64,000 bases of DNA from Caenorhabditis elegans (GCF_000002985.6 NC_003282.8:868001-932000); one strand, 5' to 3'; shown: positions 51,401 through 62,491, numbered from the stretch's first letter. Numbers and translations: made by a program. The notes: generated by a model from the sequence alone, not told the origin.

Positions 51401-51498
51401 ATATCGTCGAGGATATTTGCATTCCACATGCACAAGAGGTCGAAACGAGGAAAAACCCGTCACGTCAGCGCAGGAGACCGAAGAGATTTGAGGACTGA
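48390..51498 (+). pseudogene. Retrotransposon Pol: RT, RNase H and integrase, broken
   Basis: RT: LDFRKLNEVTVPDNYPLPRID, FTSLDMANGYLQL, LPFGLRSAASYFQ and the catalytic YIDD (VYIDDVLIFS). RNase H begins at FHIFTDASAVAQGAVL and includes TIHSDHRPPMYLL and KNTVADCLSRA. Integrase has an HHCC zinc-binding region (GHFGYRKTLHKIKRNYYWP...CKICQQKR) and all three catalytic acids (VGVDLTGPL, LVSDRASTF, NGATERTFR). Lesions: TAG at 49068-49070, seven residues before YIDD; a 1-nt loss near the C-run at 50003-50008 (frame continues as WDARLDLLEEQEKDP); another frame change near 50075-50100; TAG at 50491-50493 just after the first catalytic Asp region. Catalytic residues are otherwise intact. Confidence 0.85.
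48416..48422 (+). promoter_or_regulatory. Candidate +1 frameshift site CTT-TGA-C between protease and RT frames
   Basis: The last sense codon of ORF1 is CTT, followed by TGA C. A one-base forward slip re-pairs CTT to TTT and continues in the RT frame (GTC TTT GAC AGT). The frames overlap only between TAA 48387-48389 (RT frame) and this TGA, so any recoding must occur in this stretch of about 30 nt. CUU-UGA-C is the known bacterial prfB slip heptamer, and CUU is the slip codon in yeast Ty1; use in nematodes is inference. Confidence 0.4.
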
Positions 51499-51989
51499 GT
51501 TAAAAAATGTTTTTTATTTATTTTTAATCCAAAAATTCATTTTCTACTTCATTTAGGCGTAATTTTCCAAATTAGCGCGCATTTAATTTAAAGGCGCAGT
51601 AGGTGACGTAGGCTAGTGGTCCCGCCACGAAAAAGGTACAGTAACCCGTAGGAGGCATTGCTCACTCTTAAATTCAAATTTTAGGTGTTTTTGTCATCAT
51701 TTTACCTTTATTTACCCGTTTCCACTCATTTTTCGTAGTTTAATTACATAATTCTTGCAGTTTAGCATATTTTAGGCCGCGTTTATGTTTTTCACCCGTT
51801 CTAAGCTTAAATTTGGTTAGTTTTTGGCTTTAACACTAGTTTAAACAATTCTTAGCCCTAAAATCTTGCTTAGTTTAGCAAATACATTAGTGTAATCTCA
51901 CAAAATGCGTAACGTATACCTTAGAGTTTCATTTTCGGAATGTTTCGTCTTCGCGTACTTAAAAGGTTTGTTTTTCAGAGCACATCGCC
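51499..51989 (+). other. Non-coding spacer between pol and the third ORF
   Basis: AT-rich. At 51618-51650 it contains ggtcccgccacgaaaaa...tacagtaaccc, matching the central arm of the palindromic MITE family found elsewhere in the window. ttttcagagcac near 51975 could be a splice acceptor for a subgenomic mRNA of the following ORF. Confidence 0.5.
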
Positions 51990-52953
51990 ATGGGCAGCCG
52001 GCAAAGCAGTATGACTACTCGTTTGCAGGCGGAGATCGGAGGAACAAGCTCGGAAGGTGCGACAGCGGTACGAGGACGTAGCTCCTCAGGCCATGTCGCC
52101 GCACAAGAGTCTTCGATCGAAGCACACCACACTCCACGCAATAATCTTAATATTAAATATCTCGCATTGTTACAATTAGTTGGACAAATTGTCAACGGAA
52201 ATGCCGATGAAGCACAAAGAAGAGAAGACGATGACGCCTTCCCATTCGAGCTCGTCGTACATGAAGCAGAGATGGAGGTCGAAGAAGTCGACTCACCACA
52301 GGATTCTCCAGATGAATTCGAGGAAGATATTGCGGAAGAAGTCAAGGATAAATCGGCATCGGAAGAGGAAGAAGAAGATGAACATCAAGTTTTCCAGTTC
52401 GAAAATCCACGAGATTTAGAAGATCCTCTGCGAAGAAGAGTCCCGTACGAGATCCACTTCCCATTCCGAGAGCCACCACAAGAAGATGCACCAATGAGAA
52501 TGGCTCAAAATCCAGTCGACCAGGAAGCCATCGATGATATCGATCAAGGACTCATCGATAGATATCATCAAGGATTGGTCGCGGCAGATCCGCATCAACG
52601 ATTCGTGACACCACTCACGAGAGCCGCAAGAGAATATTTGAGAGCTCAAGTCGACTACCAGGAGCGCAGAGCTACTCACCATGAAGGATGGACGCAGTTC
52701 CTCGAAGCAGTACCAGAGTTCGGGAGAGCTCGCCACTACTACATCGACGAGAGAAGTCGATCAATATTTAATCGATGCATGGAGAAGAGGACGTCGTGCA
52801 GATCTTGAAGACGCCGAGTTTCGCCTACCATTGGAAAGAGATGAAAGATATTGGCTCTTCAACCAGATTAAGAATCAACGCCGAGAGCTGTTCGAAGCCG
52901 CCCAATGGAGAGCTCACCATGCACATCACCGTCGCAACGAACAAGAGCAATAG
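51990..52953 (+). pseudogene. Third retrotransposon ORF: acidic protein, frameshifted
   Basis: ATG at 51990. Frame 1 runs to 52808 (272 aa), with a strongly acidic centre (VHEAEMEVEEVDSPQ... and ASEEEEEDEHQ). Near 52745-52760 the likely original frame shifts to the one ending at 52953 (YLIDAWRRGRRADLEDAEF...ERDERYWLFNQIKNQRRELFE), judged from composition. No signal peptide, membrane anchor or furin-like site is visible, so it is not an obvious envelope gene. Codon use resembles that of gag and pol. Function unknown. Confidence 0.6.
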
Positions 52954-52989
52954 CTCGCAGCAGCTACAACAATTTTATTGAAGAACAAA

Positions 52990-53230
52990 AGAAGAAAGAA
53001 AAAAAAAAAAAAAGAACAACAACAACACTTCGTTTTGGCTCATCCAGTCGAGTCACATCATCATCAAGGATCCTTCGAGCTGGATAAAGCAACTGAAAAG
53101 GTGAAGTTTCGGGTGAATCCTTAGGAAGTTTTTACTAAAAGTCCCAAAAACTTTACGCTTTTCCAAAGCAATCTTTCGTACAACCCTTTAGTCATTTTGA
53201 AATTGAGGAGATCAGGGACGATCCCTTTTC
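52990..53230. other. Region between third ORF and polypurine tract
   Basis: A long A/G run at 52981-53016 (aaagaagaaagaaaaa...) followed by AT-rich DNA. No gene seen. Confidence 0.4.
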
Positions 53231-53243
53231 AAAAGGGGGGAGG
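53231..53243 (+). other. Polypurine tract (plus-strand primer)
   Basis: aaaaggggggagg lies directly before the TGTAAGG start of the 3' LTR, the expected position. Confidence 0.85.
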
Positions 53244-53666
53244 TGTAAGGATTATCACCGAACCCACACATTTTCGATGAAATATAAACATTATATTTTT
53301 ACTGTAAATTCTCTGAGATAATTTACAGAGAAAGAACGAACGAAATCGGTGCAGTACAACGATTTCTACGGCAACTACAATCCACGAGGAGGAGAAACTC
53401 CAGTTCAAACCGCCGCCAAACTACAGAAGGTCGCATTGTCGCGCCGAGACCCGTCGTCGTTAAAGGCTGCGCCTTTAACCCGGAGACGTCTATATAAGGA
53501 GAGGAGAACGCTCATTGGTCATCATTTCTTGATTTTCGTCGCGTGTTTTGCTCTCACTTTTGTCTCCCGTTTCACTTGTCAGACGATGCTATCGTCTAAC
53601 CTCTTTTACTCTAATAAACTCTTATAACTTCAAACGGTTTAATTCACGGCAACCAACAATCTTTAC
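53244..53666 (+). repeat. 3' LTR (423 bp)
   Basis: Same length and, as far as read, same sequence as the 5' LTR. Confidence 0.95.
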
Positions 53667-53671
53667 TATAA
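53667..53671. repeat. Target-site duplication TATAA (right)
   Basis: Matches 44943-44947; it defines the last LTR base as the C of CTTTAC. Confidence 0.8.
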
Positions 53672-53788
53672 ATAAATGTTTTATTTTGTTCTTGTTTTAA
53701 CTTTTTTTCAAAGAACATAACAGTTTTCGTTTAATTGGGAAAATAATTTTTATGTTTTCAAGCTATTTTCAGTAAGATTTCTGGTTTT

Positions 53789-53971
53789 AGCTAACCGAGA
53801 GCTCTGATTTAAATATAATCATGACCTATTTTCCACAAGCGTGAAAAAAGTTGGCTCTCGCCGCTAAAATACAGTAACCGGGAAGTTTTCCTGGCGGGAC
53901 CCAAATTTTCTTAAAATCGATGTAAGTAGGCCATGATTATACTTAAATTTAAGCTCTCGGTGAGCTGAATC
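53789..53971. repeat. Palindromic MITE-like element P18
   Basis: Lies 118 bp from the retrotransposon end; complete right end aagctctcggtgagctgaat; core damaged on the left (ggctctcgccgctaaaat). Confidence 0.85.
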
Positions 53972-54362
53972 TAAAAATCAACATAGTATCAAAATTTGAA
54001 TACTCTACAAATTAGAAAAAAACTAATTATATTTTTTTGGAAATTTTTTGAATTTTTCTGACAAAAATATGTTTTTTTAAATCAATTTCTTGCCTATTTT
54101 TATCGATTTTTTTGCTATTTTCTTATATTTTTCCCTTTTTCGCCTGAAAAATCAATCTGAAAAATTTTAGATATCTTTTAGTTTTTTTTCGAATTCCTAT
54201 TTTTGTTGTCTCAAACTTCCAGATTTTTGGAAAAATATTTGTTTTTTCATAAAATTCTCTCCCCAAGTAATCCATCATCGTCTCTTTCGCACCCGTCATC
54301 TCCCAGATATCACCACCACAAAATAAATCATAGAAAAAACCTTTCTTCCAGCTCCATGAGCA

Positions 54363-54382
54363 GGTGTGTGTGTGTGTGTGCA
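54363..54382. repeat. GT dinucleotide microsatellite
   Basis: About nine GT units (gtgtgtgtgtgtgtgtgt) preceded by cag. Confidence 0.85.
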
Positions 54383-55176
54383 TGAGCTTCTCCTTTTTGT
54401 TCTCTATTTCTCTAATCCTTCTCTTTTGCTCATTGAGCTCAAGACTCCGCCCCCATTGACAGCTCGCAAGAAGGCCTTCTTGAAGAACAAAAAGTCCCCC
54501 ATGGGATCAAACACTTTTCTGATTTTCCATCCCCGCACTTTTTGACCCCTTTTTGGCGTTTAGGAGGGTCTCCCTTTGTCTAAAAACAAAATATACTAGT
54601 TTTCGGATTGCTTTTTGAAAGAAATTTTAGGCCTAAAACTTGTGGAGTTTAGGAATTTTGGGCCATATTTTTAGACAGAAAAAGAAAAATTTTAGCATAT
54701 TTTTCAGAATTTTTATTTGAAATTCTTATGGCATGTAGCTTAAAATAGACTTAAAATTGATAGGTTTTTAAGAAATTTGACAAGTTGTAAATTTTCTTTT
54801 CAAATTAAAAGATTTAACCAATTTTAACCAGGTTTTAAGCAATTTTGAAAATTTTCCGATGAATTTTGCTTAATGTCTATTTTCAAACATTTTTAAGCTT
54901 GAAAAATCGAGTTTTTAATTAATTTTTTTCAGAATTTCAAAAAAAAATTTTTAGGATTTTCTACAATTTTGAGTCTTTTTTTAATTTTATGTTGATTTTT
55001 AGGTGAAAATTTATAACTTATTCAATTTTATGCCAATTAAGAAACAGTTTCCAGCTGAATTCACAAATAAATGTAAAAAAAACCAAAATTTCCAAAAAAA
55101 ATTTAATAAATTTAAATGAAACAAATAAAAAAAAAAAAGAACATTCAAATTTTGATACTGTATCGATTGTCAGATT

Positions 55177-55360
55177 CAGCTCACCGAGAGCTTTTATTTA
55201 AGTATAATCATGACCTGTTTTGATCCATTTTAAGAAAATTTGGGTCTCGCCACGAAAACCTTCGGGTTACTGTAGTTTCGAGGCGAGGCCCAATTTTTTT
55301 CAAACTTGTGGCAACTTGGTCATTATTATACTTAAATCAGAGCTCTCGGTAAGCTTAATC
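55177..55360. repeat. Palindromic MITE-like element P19
   Basis: Nearly perfect outer arms: cagctcaccgagagctttta against agagctctcggtaagctta. Confidence 0.85.
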
Positions 55361-55784
55361 CAAAAATACTACTGAAAAGTGTTTAATACTGAAATTCTTA
55401 ATAAACTGGAAAGAATATATTTTTATGGCTCAAAAAAAGACCTCCAAAAAAAATTACCAAAAATATCCACATTTTCCAATTTTTTCCTAGGTCAGGGTAC
55501 ACAACAACAACAACTGCACACGAAAATTGACTTTTAAGCTTCTCCGTATTTGTGTCTTTTTTCCTTTTCATTTTGTTCTCACCCCCTAACCCCCTTTCTT
55601 CCTTGAGACCTCCTGACCCCCATAAATAAAAAGTAGTATGTGTTTTTTTTCAGTTGCTGTGAAAAAAGTTATTCTTCATGATTTCAAAATTTCTAGCCAA
55701 CATTTCCAATTTAAAATTCAAATTCAGCATTTTTTTATTAGTCTACTCTTAAATTTTTTAAAATGTCAATTTAATATCAGTTTT

Positions 55785-55955
55785 TGAATTCATCGTAGTT
55801 TTGTTAGTCTACTCCTAAATTTTCAGAGCTCTAACTCAAAATTTCGTCAAATTCGCGGTGATTGCGTACTTTTGGGGCTACAGTAATCCAAAAAAAAAAT
55901 TCAAAATTGATCTAGAGACTTTTAGTTGTTTGTGTTTAGTCTTATTTTTGACAGA
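55785..55955 (+). repeat. Dispersed repeat family G, copy 4
   Basis: tagtctactcctaaattttc, gtgattgcgtacttttgg, gatctagagacttttag. Confidence 0.7.
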
Positions 55956-56039
55956 TATTTCAATTTTTGAATTGTCAAAAATCGAACTTTCAGACAATTT
56001 TTTAGTTCAAAAACTCCTAATGCTGGGATTCAAAAGTTT

Positions 56040-56160
56040 TCTTGCGCCAAGTTCGGTGTTTTAGGGTACGGTAGTCGGTGTTTGCGTAATTTTGGGGCTA
56101 CAGAAACCCGGGAAAATTAGAAATAAAGCTAGAGACGTCTAGTTTTTTGCGTAAAATTTT
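56040..56160 (+). repeat. Dispersed repeat family G, copy 5
   Basis: Partial: starts at gcgccaagttcggtgtttt and continues through ggtagtcggtgtttgcg to gctagagacgtctag. Confidence 0.7.
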
Positions 56161-56935
56161 GATTTTATGGCAAATTCAATTTTTACTAAAATTTAAAGAA
56201 TAGCTCAGAAAATAAAACTTTAAAAACATGTCAGATTTTTTTTTCAATTTTTTTTGACTAAAAAAATTATCAAATATGTGAAATTTAAAGACTCATAAAT
56301 TTACAAAGCACATCAAAAGTTCAAAGAAAAGTCCAGAAATTATATTCCCATACCTCTGAGAAACTTCTCATATGACACTGCCCTACGTCTGCCTTATAAT
56401 TCAATTTTCTATTATTAACTTTTTCCCTTTTTATTATACATTCAATCTCTTGCTCTTTTTCACAAAAACTAATCCCCTACAAGCTCTCGGAGCTCAAAAA
56501 ATATCCAAAAAATTCCTCCCGTTTTCGTCATAATCCCCTAATATACTCATATGACTAAAAATGCAGATTTTCCACGGATTTGGTTAAGATTTATATGTAG
56601 TTTTCCTGTTATTGGGGACAAAAATGTTCAGAGTGTTAATTGAAAATATTGAGATTTCTTTGGCAAAAAAAATTAAAAAATTAATAAATAAAAACATTTT
56701 TGAATTTTTTTGAAATTTTTTTCCAATTTGTTTCCTCAACTTTTTTAATTATAGTATAGCTTTAATTACTTATATTTTCCATATTTTTTACCAAAGTTTT
56801 CCCCGAAAATTCCCAAGTTTCCTCCTGATTTTCCTCGATTTTCCCTATTCTTCACCCAAAATATTCCTTTAAAAAATCTAATTTTCAGCATATCAACTAA
56901 TTTTATTCAATTTCAAACATTTAATTATTTCAAAA

Positions 56936-59900
56936 ATGCAATTATTATCGATTTTCTTCATGGCAACCATCTGGAGCTGCTGGGGAGCTCAGGAGTCGGA
57001 AGGTAAGTGGTTTGGCTCTTTTTTAGTGGGAAAATCTTGTTAAATAGTAGGATTTTTGAGCTGAAAATGTTCATGTTCGCAAAAATTAGCATTAAAGCGC
57101 ATTTGCAAAAACTAATTTAAAAATATTTTTAAAAAAAGTTTAAAACAAGTTTTTTAAAGAATTTTTTTTTCAAAATTTCAGAAAAAAAGTCTCCAAAAAT
57201 TCCCAAAAACCTTTCCAAAAGTTTTTAAAACCAATTTTTAAGCGTATTCGCAACATTTTGAGTCACTGGACATCCGGAAAAACACCTTTACAGACCGAAA
57301 ATTAATCCGATCTGGCCCCAATTATCCCTAGAAAATGTGTGTTTTTTCCGCTTTATTGCAATTTTTGTTGTAATTCTTTCCAGTCGCCAAGAAAATTTGT
57401 CTAGAAAGCAGAGCACAAAGAGCACAAAATTCAACAAAAACCTCAGAAAAATAAAATCGGAAAAAGTGAAATTTTCTTGAGGGAAAAAATTGCAGGTGAA
57501 ATTGAAGGGTGTAATTAATTTTTTTTTTTCAATCTTCAATAAAATTGGTTTTGAAATTCACATTTTTGCAGAGTACAATAGAGCAAAAAATCAATACAAA
57601 TTTAAATTAAAAAAACGAAATTTTTTTAAATTTGTCTCAAAATTTTTCTGAAACTAAATTTCTGACTGACTTTTTATCAAATCTTTTAGATTTAGCATCA
57701 AATTTCAATTTCGGCTCAAAAACTAGAAGTCTCTAGCTCAATTCTGAAATTTTCTGGGTTACTGTAGCGCCATCAGTACGCAAACACCGAATTTCGATAA
57801 ATTTTGAGTTAGAGCACTGAAAAGTTGAGAGTAGACTAATTAAGTACTAGGAAATTCAAATAGAACAATAAAAAATTCCAGGAAAAAAGTGAAGTCTCGA
57901 ATTTTGTACGTTATTTGTATATAACATTGCGTGCATTTTCGCTGAAAAATTTTCAATAATTACTTTTTCTACCCGCTCGTCCCGTTTTCACGCATCCGTT
58001 AGTGTATCTCTTACATAAAGTTAAATTATTCATGAGAAGAGTGTGCTCACGGAGCACATAAAACATGGACCAATTTAATTAAGTTCAGTATTTGAAAAAT
58101 GGAGAGAAAACGAGACAAATGTCGAACTTTTTGTCTTTTTTGTGAATTTTAAAAATTGGAAATTTGTCAAGGGACTTCCACATTCGGAATTTTTTTTTTG
58201 GTCTGAAAAAATTGTCTGAAAATACGCTTACAGCTGAAATTCAAAAGTTTTTTCTTCAAAATTCAGATTCCGCGCAAAATTTAAAGTTATTCTCAAAAAA
58301 GTAAAGGTTTCTAACTACCTTTTGGATTTTTTTAGGTTACTGTAGCTGAAAAAGTACGCGAATACAAAACGTGACTTTAAAGCAAATAATGTTTTTTTTT
58401 TCAAAATTTTCATTATCAAATTTGGATTCTCTATAATTTTGTTAGTCTACTCCAAAATTTTCAGAGCTCTAGCTCAAAATCTCGTCAAATGTCGTGTTTG
58501 CGTACTTGCGGTGCTACAGTAACCCGGAAAATTTCAAAATTGAGCTAGAGACTTTGTACGTTTTTGTGCATAACCCAAATTTTTGCAGAGAAACCAATTT
58601 TCAACCTTAAACCTAGTTAAACTTTGCACATGTTGAATTTTCCGACAGTTTTATCTTAAAGTTAATGAAAATTGGAACTCAAAATATTTCCCATTTAGTT
58701 TCAATACGAAATTCGAATTCCCCATTATTTACTTAGTAGATCCACTGAATTTCAGAGCTCGAGCTCAAAATCCCGTCAAATTCTATGTTTTGGGGTACGG
58801 TAGTTGGTGTTTGCGTACTTTTGGCGCTACAGTAACCCAGAAAATTTTAAAATTAAGCTAGAAACTGGCTTCTTGATTTTAAACCAAAATTTGTCGGAGA
58901 TTTTGAATTTGAATATAAATATCTTAAATTTCAAATTCGAAAACAATTTGGAACTGATTTATTGAGTATTAATTTTCCAGAAACTAATAGCATGTTTCAA
59001 GTAATTTCATGTAGATTTAGTTTTAGTTTTTTTTAAATTTTCCATAGGTTGTTAGTATGCTTCTAACTTTTCATAGCTCTAACTCAAGTCCCGTCAAATT
59101 CGGTGTATTTGGTTACGGTAGTCGGTGTTTGCGTACTTGTGGTGCTACAGTAACCTTGAAAATTTCAAAATTGAGCTAGAGACTGCTAGTTTTTTATGTT
59201 CTCTTGCAACTTTTGTGCTGATTTTGAATTTTCTATGTAAAATTTGTAAAATCTTTTATATTCCGGATGAATTTTAAAAATTCCAAATTTTCGAGGCAAA
59301 ACTCGTATCTCCAGTCATCCCAATAAATCAAATTGCTCGTCAAATGAAGTGAGAGGAGTCGTTTCTGTTTTTCTTTACACCAATTTTTCACTGCAAAGTT
59401 TATCCAATCTTCTTTTCTGCCGGAAGAGAATAGAAAATCACTAACAGCTGACTTGAAATCCTATTTATCACTTTTGAACCAGTGGATTTTGTCTTTGGAA
59501 AGTGGGGGAAATAAAATTAATAGCTTTTTGTGTAGTATTTTGTACTATTATACGAGAGAAATAAATTTGGGGAAAATTTAAATTTCAAAAAAAAAACTAA
59601 TTTTTTTTCAAAAATTTCTAGCCAGCCACAGTGTCAATTACAAGGCTCCTCAAGCAGAAAATAGATTCTCAGAAAGGAAAATAAGCGAAAATTTGATTTT
59701 CTCAGCAGAAAAGAAGTGAAATCTAATATAGATGTGCTCTGTGAAGTGCATAGGATTAAATTTCCTGAGGTTCAAGGAAAAAAAGCAAAAAAATTCAAAA
59801 AGAATTTTTTTTCGGGGAATTCTGAAACTATTATATTTTTTAAAAAATGGGTTTTTTCCTATAAACATGTTTTAGCGTCAAGTTTCGGAATACACTCAAA

Positions 59901-62310
59901 AAACTAGGCACTTGTAGCTCAATTTTGAAAATTTCCGGGTTACTGTAGCGCCAAAAATACGCAAACACCGACTACCGTAACCCAAAACACCGAATTTGAC
60001 GGAATTTTGAGATAGAGCTTTGAAAATTTAGGAGTTCACTAACAAAACTATGGAGATTTCAAAAAACTAGTATTAAATTTGCATAAAATTACTGGAAAAA
60101 AATAGGTTCCAATATGTTGTCGAAATTGAAATTCAAGATTTTTTATGTTCAAATTCCAATTTCCCGGCAAATTTAGGTGTAAACTTGAAAAACTAGAAGT
60201 CTATAGCTCAATTTTCAAATTTTGAGAGTTACTGTAGCGCCAAAAAGACGCAAACACCGACTACACCGTATTTGCCGCAATTTTGAGCTACAGCTCTGGA
60301 AATTTAGGAATGGACTAACTTAGACATGGAGAATTCAAATTTCGACATTAAAATTTTTCAACTGAAAACATAATTTTGCAGGCTTCATCCCGAAAAAACT
60401 AATAAAAAAGCCGCCGGCTATCGACGACACGGCGTTTCATCGGCGTCGAGCCCTGGACAAGGAAGACGGGGGACAAGTGATAGCTGATCCAGATGCTGAT
60501 GGGGATCCACATGGAAGGTAGGACAAAAAATTCTACAAAAAAAATGTTAAGAAGAAAAAAATAAACACTTTTTTTTTCAAAATTTTCAAAATTTGGCAAT
60601 TTTTTTTTGAATTTCTCAACTTTTATAACAATTTTCAAAATCAGCTCACCAAGAACTTTTATTCAACTATAATCATGCCTTACTCCCCCCCCCCCCTCCC
60701 TCCCCTCAAATTTGAAATTTTTTGGGTCCCGCCACGAAAACTACAGTAACCCCCGAGCATTTCGTGGCAGGACTCAATTTTCCCAAACTTAATGGAATCT
60801 AGTCAAGATTATACATTTTTGAAAGCTCTCAGCGCGCTGAATCTGAATTTCAAGTAATTTTTAATTTAAATAGAAATTCCAGACTTGCCACATGGATTCG
60901 TTCACATGCTCGTCACCACATTCCACTGAAACACCCACATACTAGAATAGATGTATTTATTTCTGCTGGATTATATCAAATTGTGGATTTGGTAGGTTGA
61001 AAGTCTCAAAAATTGATTTTACTAAAAGTTTCAAGTAATTTTATGTTAATTCAATATTTTTGAATTCTCCATAGTTTAGTTAGTCTACTCCTAAATTTTC
61101 AGAGCTCTAGCTCAAAATTCCGTCAAATTCGGTGTATGGGGTACTGTAGTCGGTGTATGCGTACTAATGGAACTACAGTAACTCGGAATATTTCAAAATT
61201 GAGCTAGAACTTTCTACGTTTTTCTGTATTGTCCCAATTTTTGCAGAGAATCTAGAATTTTCATCAGTTTTTTTTGGTTGACTCCTAAAATTATGAGTGG
61301 CACAAACTGTGTAATTGCCACTTTTTGACAGTAAATAAAAAATTTCAAAAAAATTTTGAAAAGTTTTATCATGATATTTCGCCATTTTAGACCATAGGTT
61401 TTTAACAATTTCCCCACTCGCGCTAATCCACCTTTAACGGTTTTTTCTAAAAATTTCCATCAAAAGTTGCCAACTATTCCAATTTTTTCAGGATCAACGC
61501 AACAATTTGGCTACAGTATCCGCCTACTTAGATGTTCATTGGAATGATGATTTCATCAAATGGAAACCGGAAATTTTCGGCGGAATCGAGCGAATTTTTG
61601 TGCCAATCAAGTGGATTTGGAAGCCCGAATTCTATATGTACCACTCAGTTTATGGAAGAGTTCCAGATTATGCTCCAGATGCTTCTGCCGAGTTGCACTA
61701 TAATGGTATGGTTTTGGCTTAGGCTTAGGCTTTGGATTTGGCTCAAGCTCAGGCCTAGGCATAGGCTTAGGCGGGGCTGGGGGACGGAACAAAAAAACGA
61801 GAAGTTACTAAAAATTCCTAAAAGTCCAGAAAAAACTTATCATACTTTGCTCAAATTTCAAAGTTTCTGGGTTTCGCAACGAAAACTTCCAGGTTACTGT
61901 AGTTTTCGTGGGGGGGGGACCAAAAATTGTCGGAACCATTTAATTTTTATCAGTCTTAGCTCACTGAACGCTTCGAAATAAGTTTAATCATGTGATTGTT
62001 CCGTTCAATTTGAAAAATTATGGGTCTCACCACGAAAACTACAGTACCCCCGTTGATTTTCGAGGCGGGACCCATTTTTGGAGGAAAGCAGATCATGATT
62101 ATACTTGTTTTAAAGCTCTCAGTGAACTCAATTAAAAACTATTACTTGAATTCAAAATTTTGAAGCGTGTTCATATTTTTAAAGGAATGTTCTTTTTAAA
62201 TTTTAAATTTTTCAGGCCTTGTGCGAATGTTTGTGTCAATTTCTTCCAAGAGCTTTTGTCCGATTAATTTTAAACGATTCCCGTTTGACTCGCAGACTTG
62301 CTCATTTTCG
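56936..62310 (+). CDS. Cys-loop ligand-gated ion channel subunit (5' part)
   Basis: Exons: 56936-57002, 60382-60517, 60883-60991, 61492-61705, 62216-62310, giving 621 nt and 207 codons in continuous phase. Exon 1 encodes a signal peptide (MQLLSIFFMATIWSCWGAQ). Exon 2 is a linker rich in charged residues. The extracellular ligand-binding domain follows: TRIDVFISAGLYQIVDLDQR, LDVHWNDDFIKWKPE, IWKPEFYMYHS. The canonical Cys-loop is CPINFKRFPFDSQTC. The transmembrane part must lie beyond the window or beyond a long intron after 62310, because no further plus-strand exon was found. Such subunits form pentameric neurotransmitter-gated channels at the cell surface; ligand and ion selectivity cannot be judged from this part. 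The very long first intron (3.4 kb) is packed with family G repeats. Confidence 0.88.
57700..57845 (-). repeat. Dispersed repeat family G, copy 6 (inverted)
   Basis: agaagtctctagctcaattc, then tactgtagcgcc and cgcaaacaccgaatttc on the plus strand. Confidence 0.7.
58425..58590 (+). repeat. Dispersed repeat family G, copy 7
   Basis: ttagtctactccaaaatttt through gtttgcgtacttgcgg to gagctagagactttg. Confidence 0.7.
58715..58905 (+). repeat. Dispersed repeat family G, copy 8
   Basis: Includes the longer middle ggtacggtagttggtgtttg. Confidence 0.7.
59035..59210 (+). repeat. Dispersed repeat family G, copy 9
   Basis: ggttacggtagtcggtgtttg followed by cgtacttgtggtgctac. Confidence 0.7.
59895..60060 (-). 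repeat. Dispersed repeat family G, copy 10 (inverted)
   Basis: cgcaaacaccgactaccgtaa on the plus strand, complement of the forward copies. Confidence 0.7.
60185..60325 (-). repeat. Dispersed repeat family G, copy 11 (inverted)
   Basis: gcgccaaaaagacgcaaacac; ends about 55 bp before exon 2 of the channel gene. Confidence 0.7.
60643..60843. repeat. Palindromic MITE-like element P20 with poly-C expansion
   Basis: Channel intron 2. The left arm is interrupted by a C-rich run (cccccccccccctccctccc, 60684-60704) absent from the other copies. Confidence 0.8.
61060..61255 (+). repeat. Dispersed repeat family G, copy 12
   Basis: Channel intron 3: gtctactcctaaattttcag, ggtactgtagtcggtgtatg, gagctagaactttc. 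Confidence 0.7.
61718..61778. repeat. Short telomere-like (TTAGGC)n stretch
   Basis: ggcttaggcttaggcttt and ggcctaggcataggcttagg, about ten degenerate hexamers starting 13 bp into the fourth channel intron. Confidence 0.7.
61835..61935. repeat. Fragment of palindromic MITE-like element P21
   Basis: Core only (gggtttcgcaacgaaaac) and a G9 run in place of the usual ggcgggacc. Confidence 0.6.
61957..62132. repeat. Palindromic MITE-like element P22
   Basis: Complete; ends about 80 bp before channel exon 5. Confidence 0.8.
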
Positions 62311-62491
62311 GTAAGAATTTGTTTTTCTTTTAAAAAAATTTCAGAAAAAAAACGATTTTTTTCAAAACATTTTTTCTGCTGAAATTCTTACTCGACTTAA
62401 CGAAATTAGTACAAATATTGAAAATTCATACAAATTTTCATACAAATGCCAAAATCATGAAAAAAATGAAGAAAAAGTGACAAAGAACCGA

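Larger units (their letters stand above)
44948..53666 (+). mobile_element. Ty3/gypsy LTR retrotransposon (Cer-type), 8719 bp
   Basis: Order: 423-bp LTR, putative primer-binding site, leader of about 750 bp, gag-protease ORF, reverse transcriptase, RNase H, integrase, a third acidic ORF, polypurine tract, LTR. The RT-RH-IN order identifies Ty3/gypsy. The LTRs have the same length and read the same throughout, and TATAA flanks both sides, so the insertion is recent. Even so, the pol region has two in-frame TAG codons and at least two frameshifts, and the third ORF is frameshifted. I cannot assign it to a named Cer family from memory. Confidence 0.95.
53672..56935. other. Intergenic DNA between retrotransposon and channel gene
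   Basis: Contains two palindromic elements, a GT microsatellite and two family G repeats, listed separately. The C/T-rich stretch 54230-54560 (ctccgcccccattgacagctc) is the least AT-rich part and may be regulatory. Gene-like ORFs are absent. Confidence 0.5.

Noticed and set aside
51990-52808. Envelope gene of an endogenous retrovirus
   Set aside because: No signal peptide, hydrophobic anchor or cleavage site; acidic cytosolic composition instead.
61532-61981. 149-aa plus-strand ORF over channel exon 4
   Set aside because: Wrong frame of a genuine exon, extended through telomere-like and MITE sequence.
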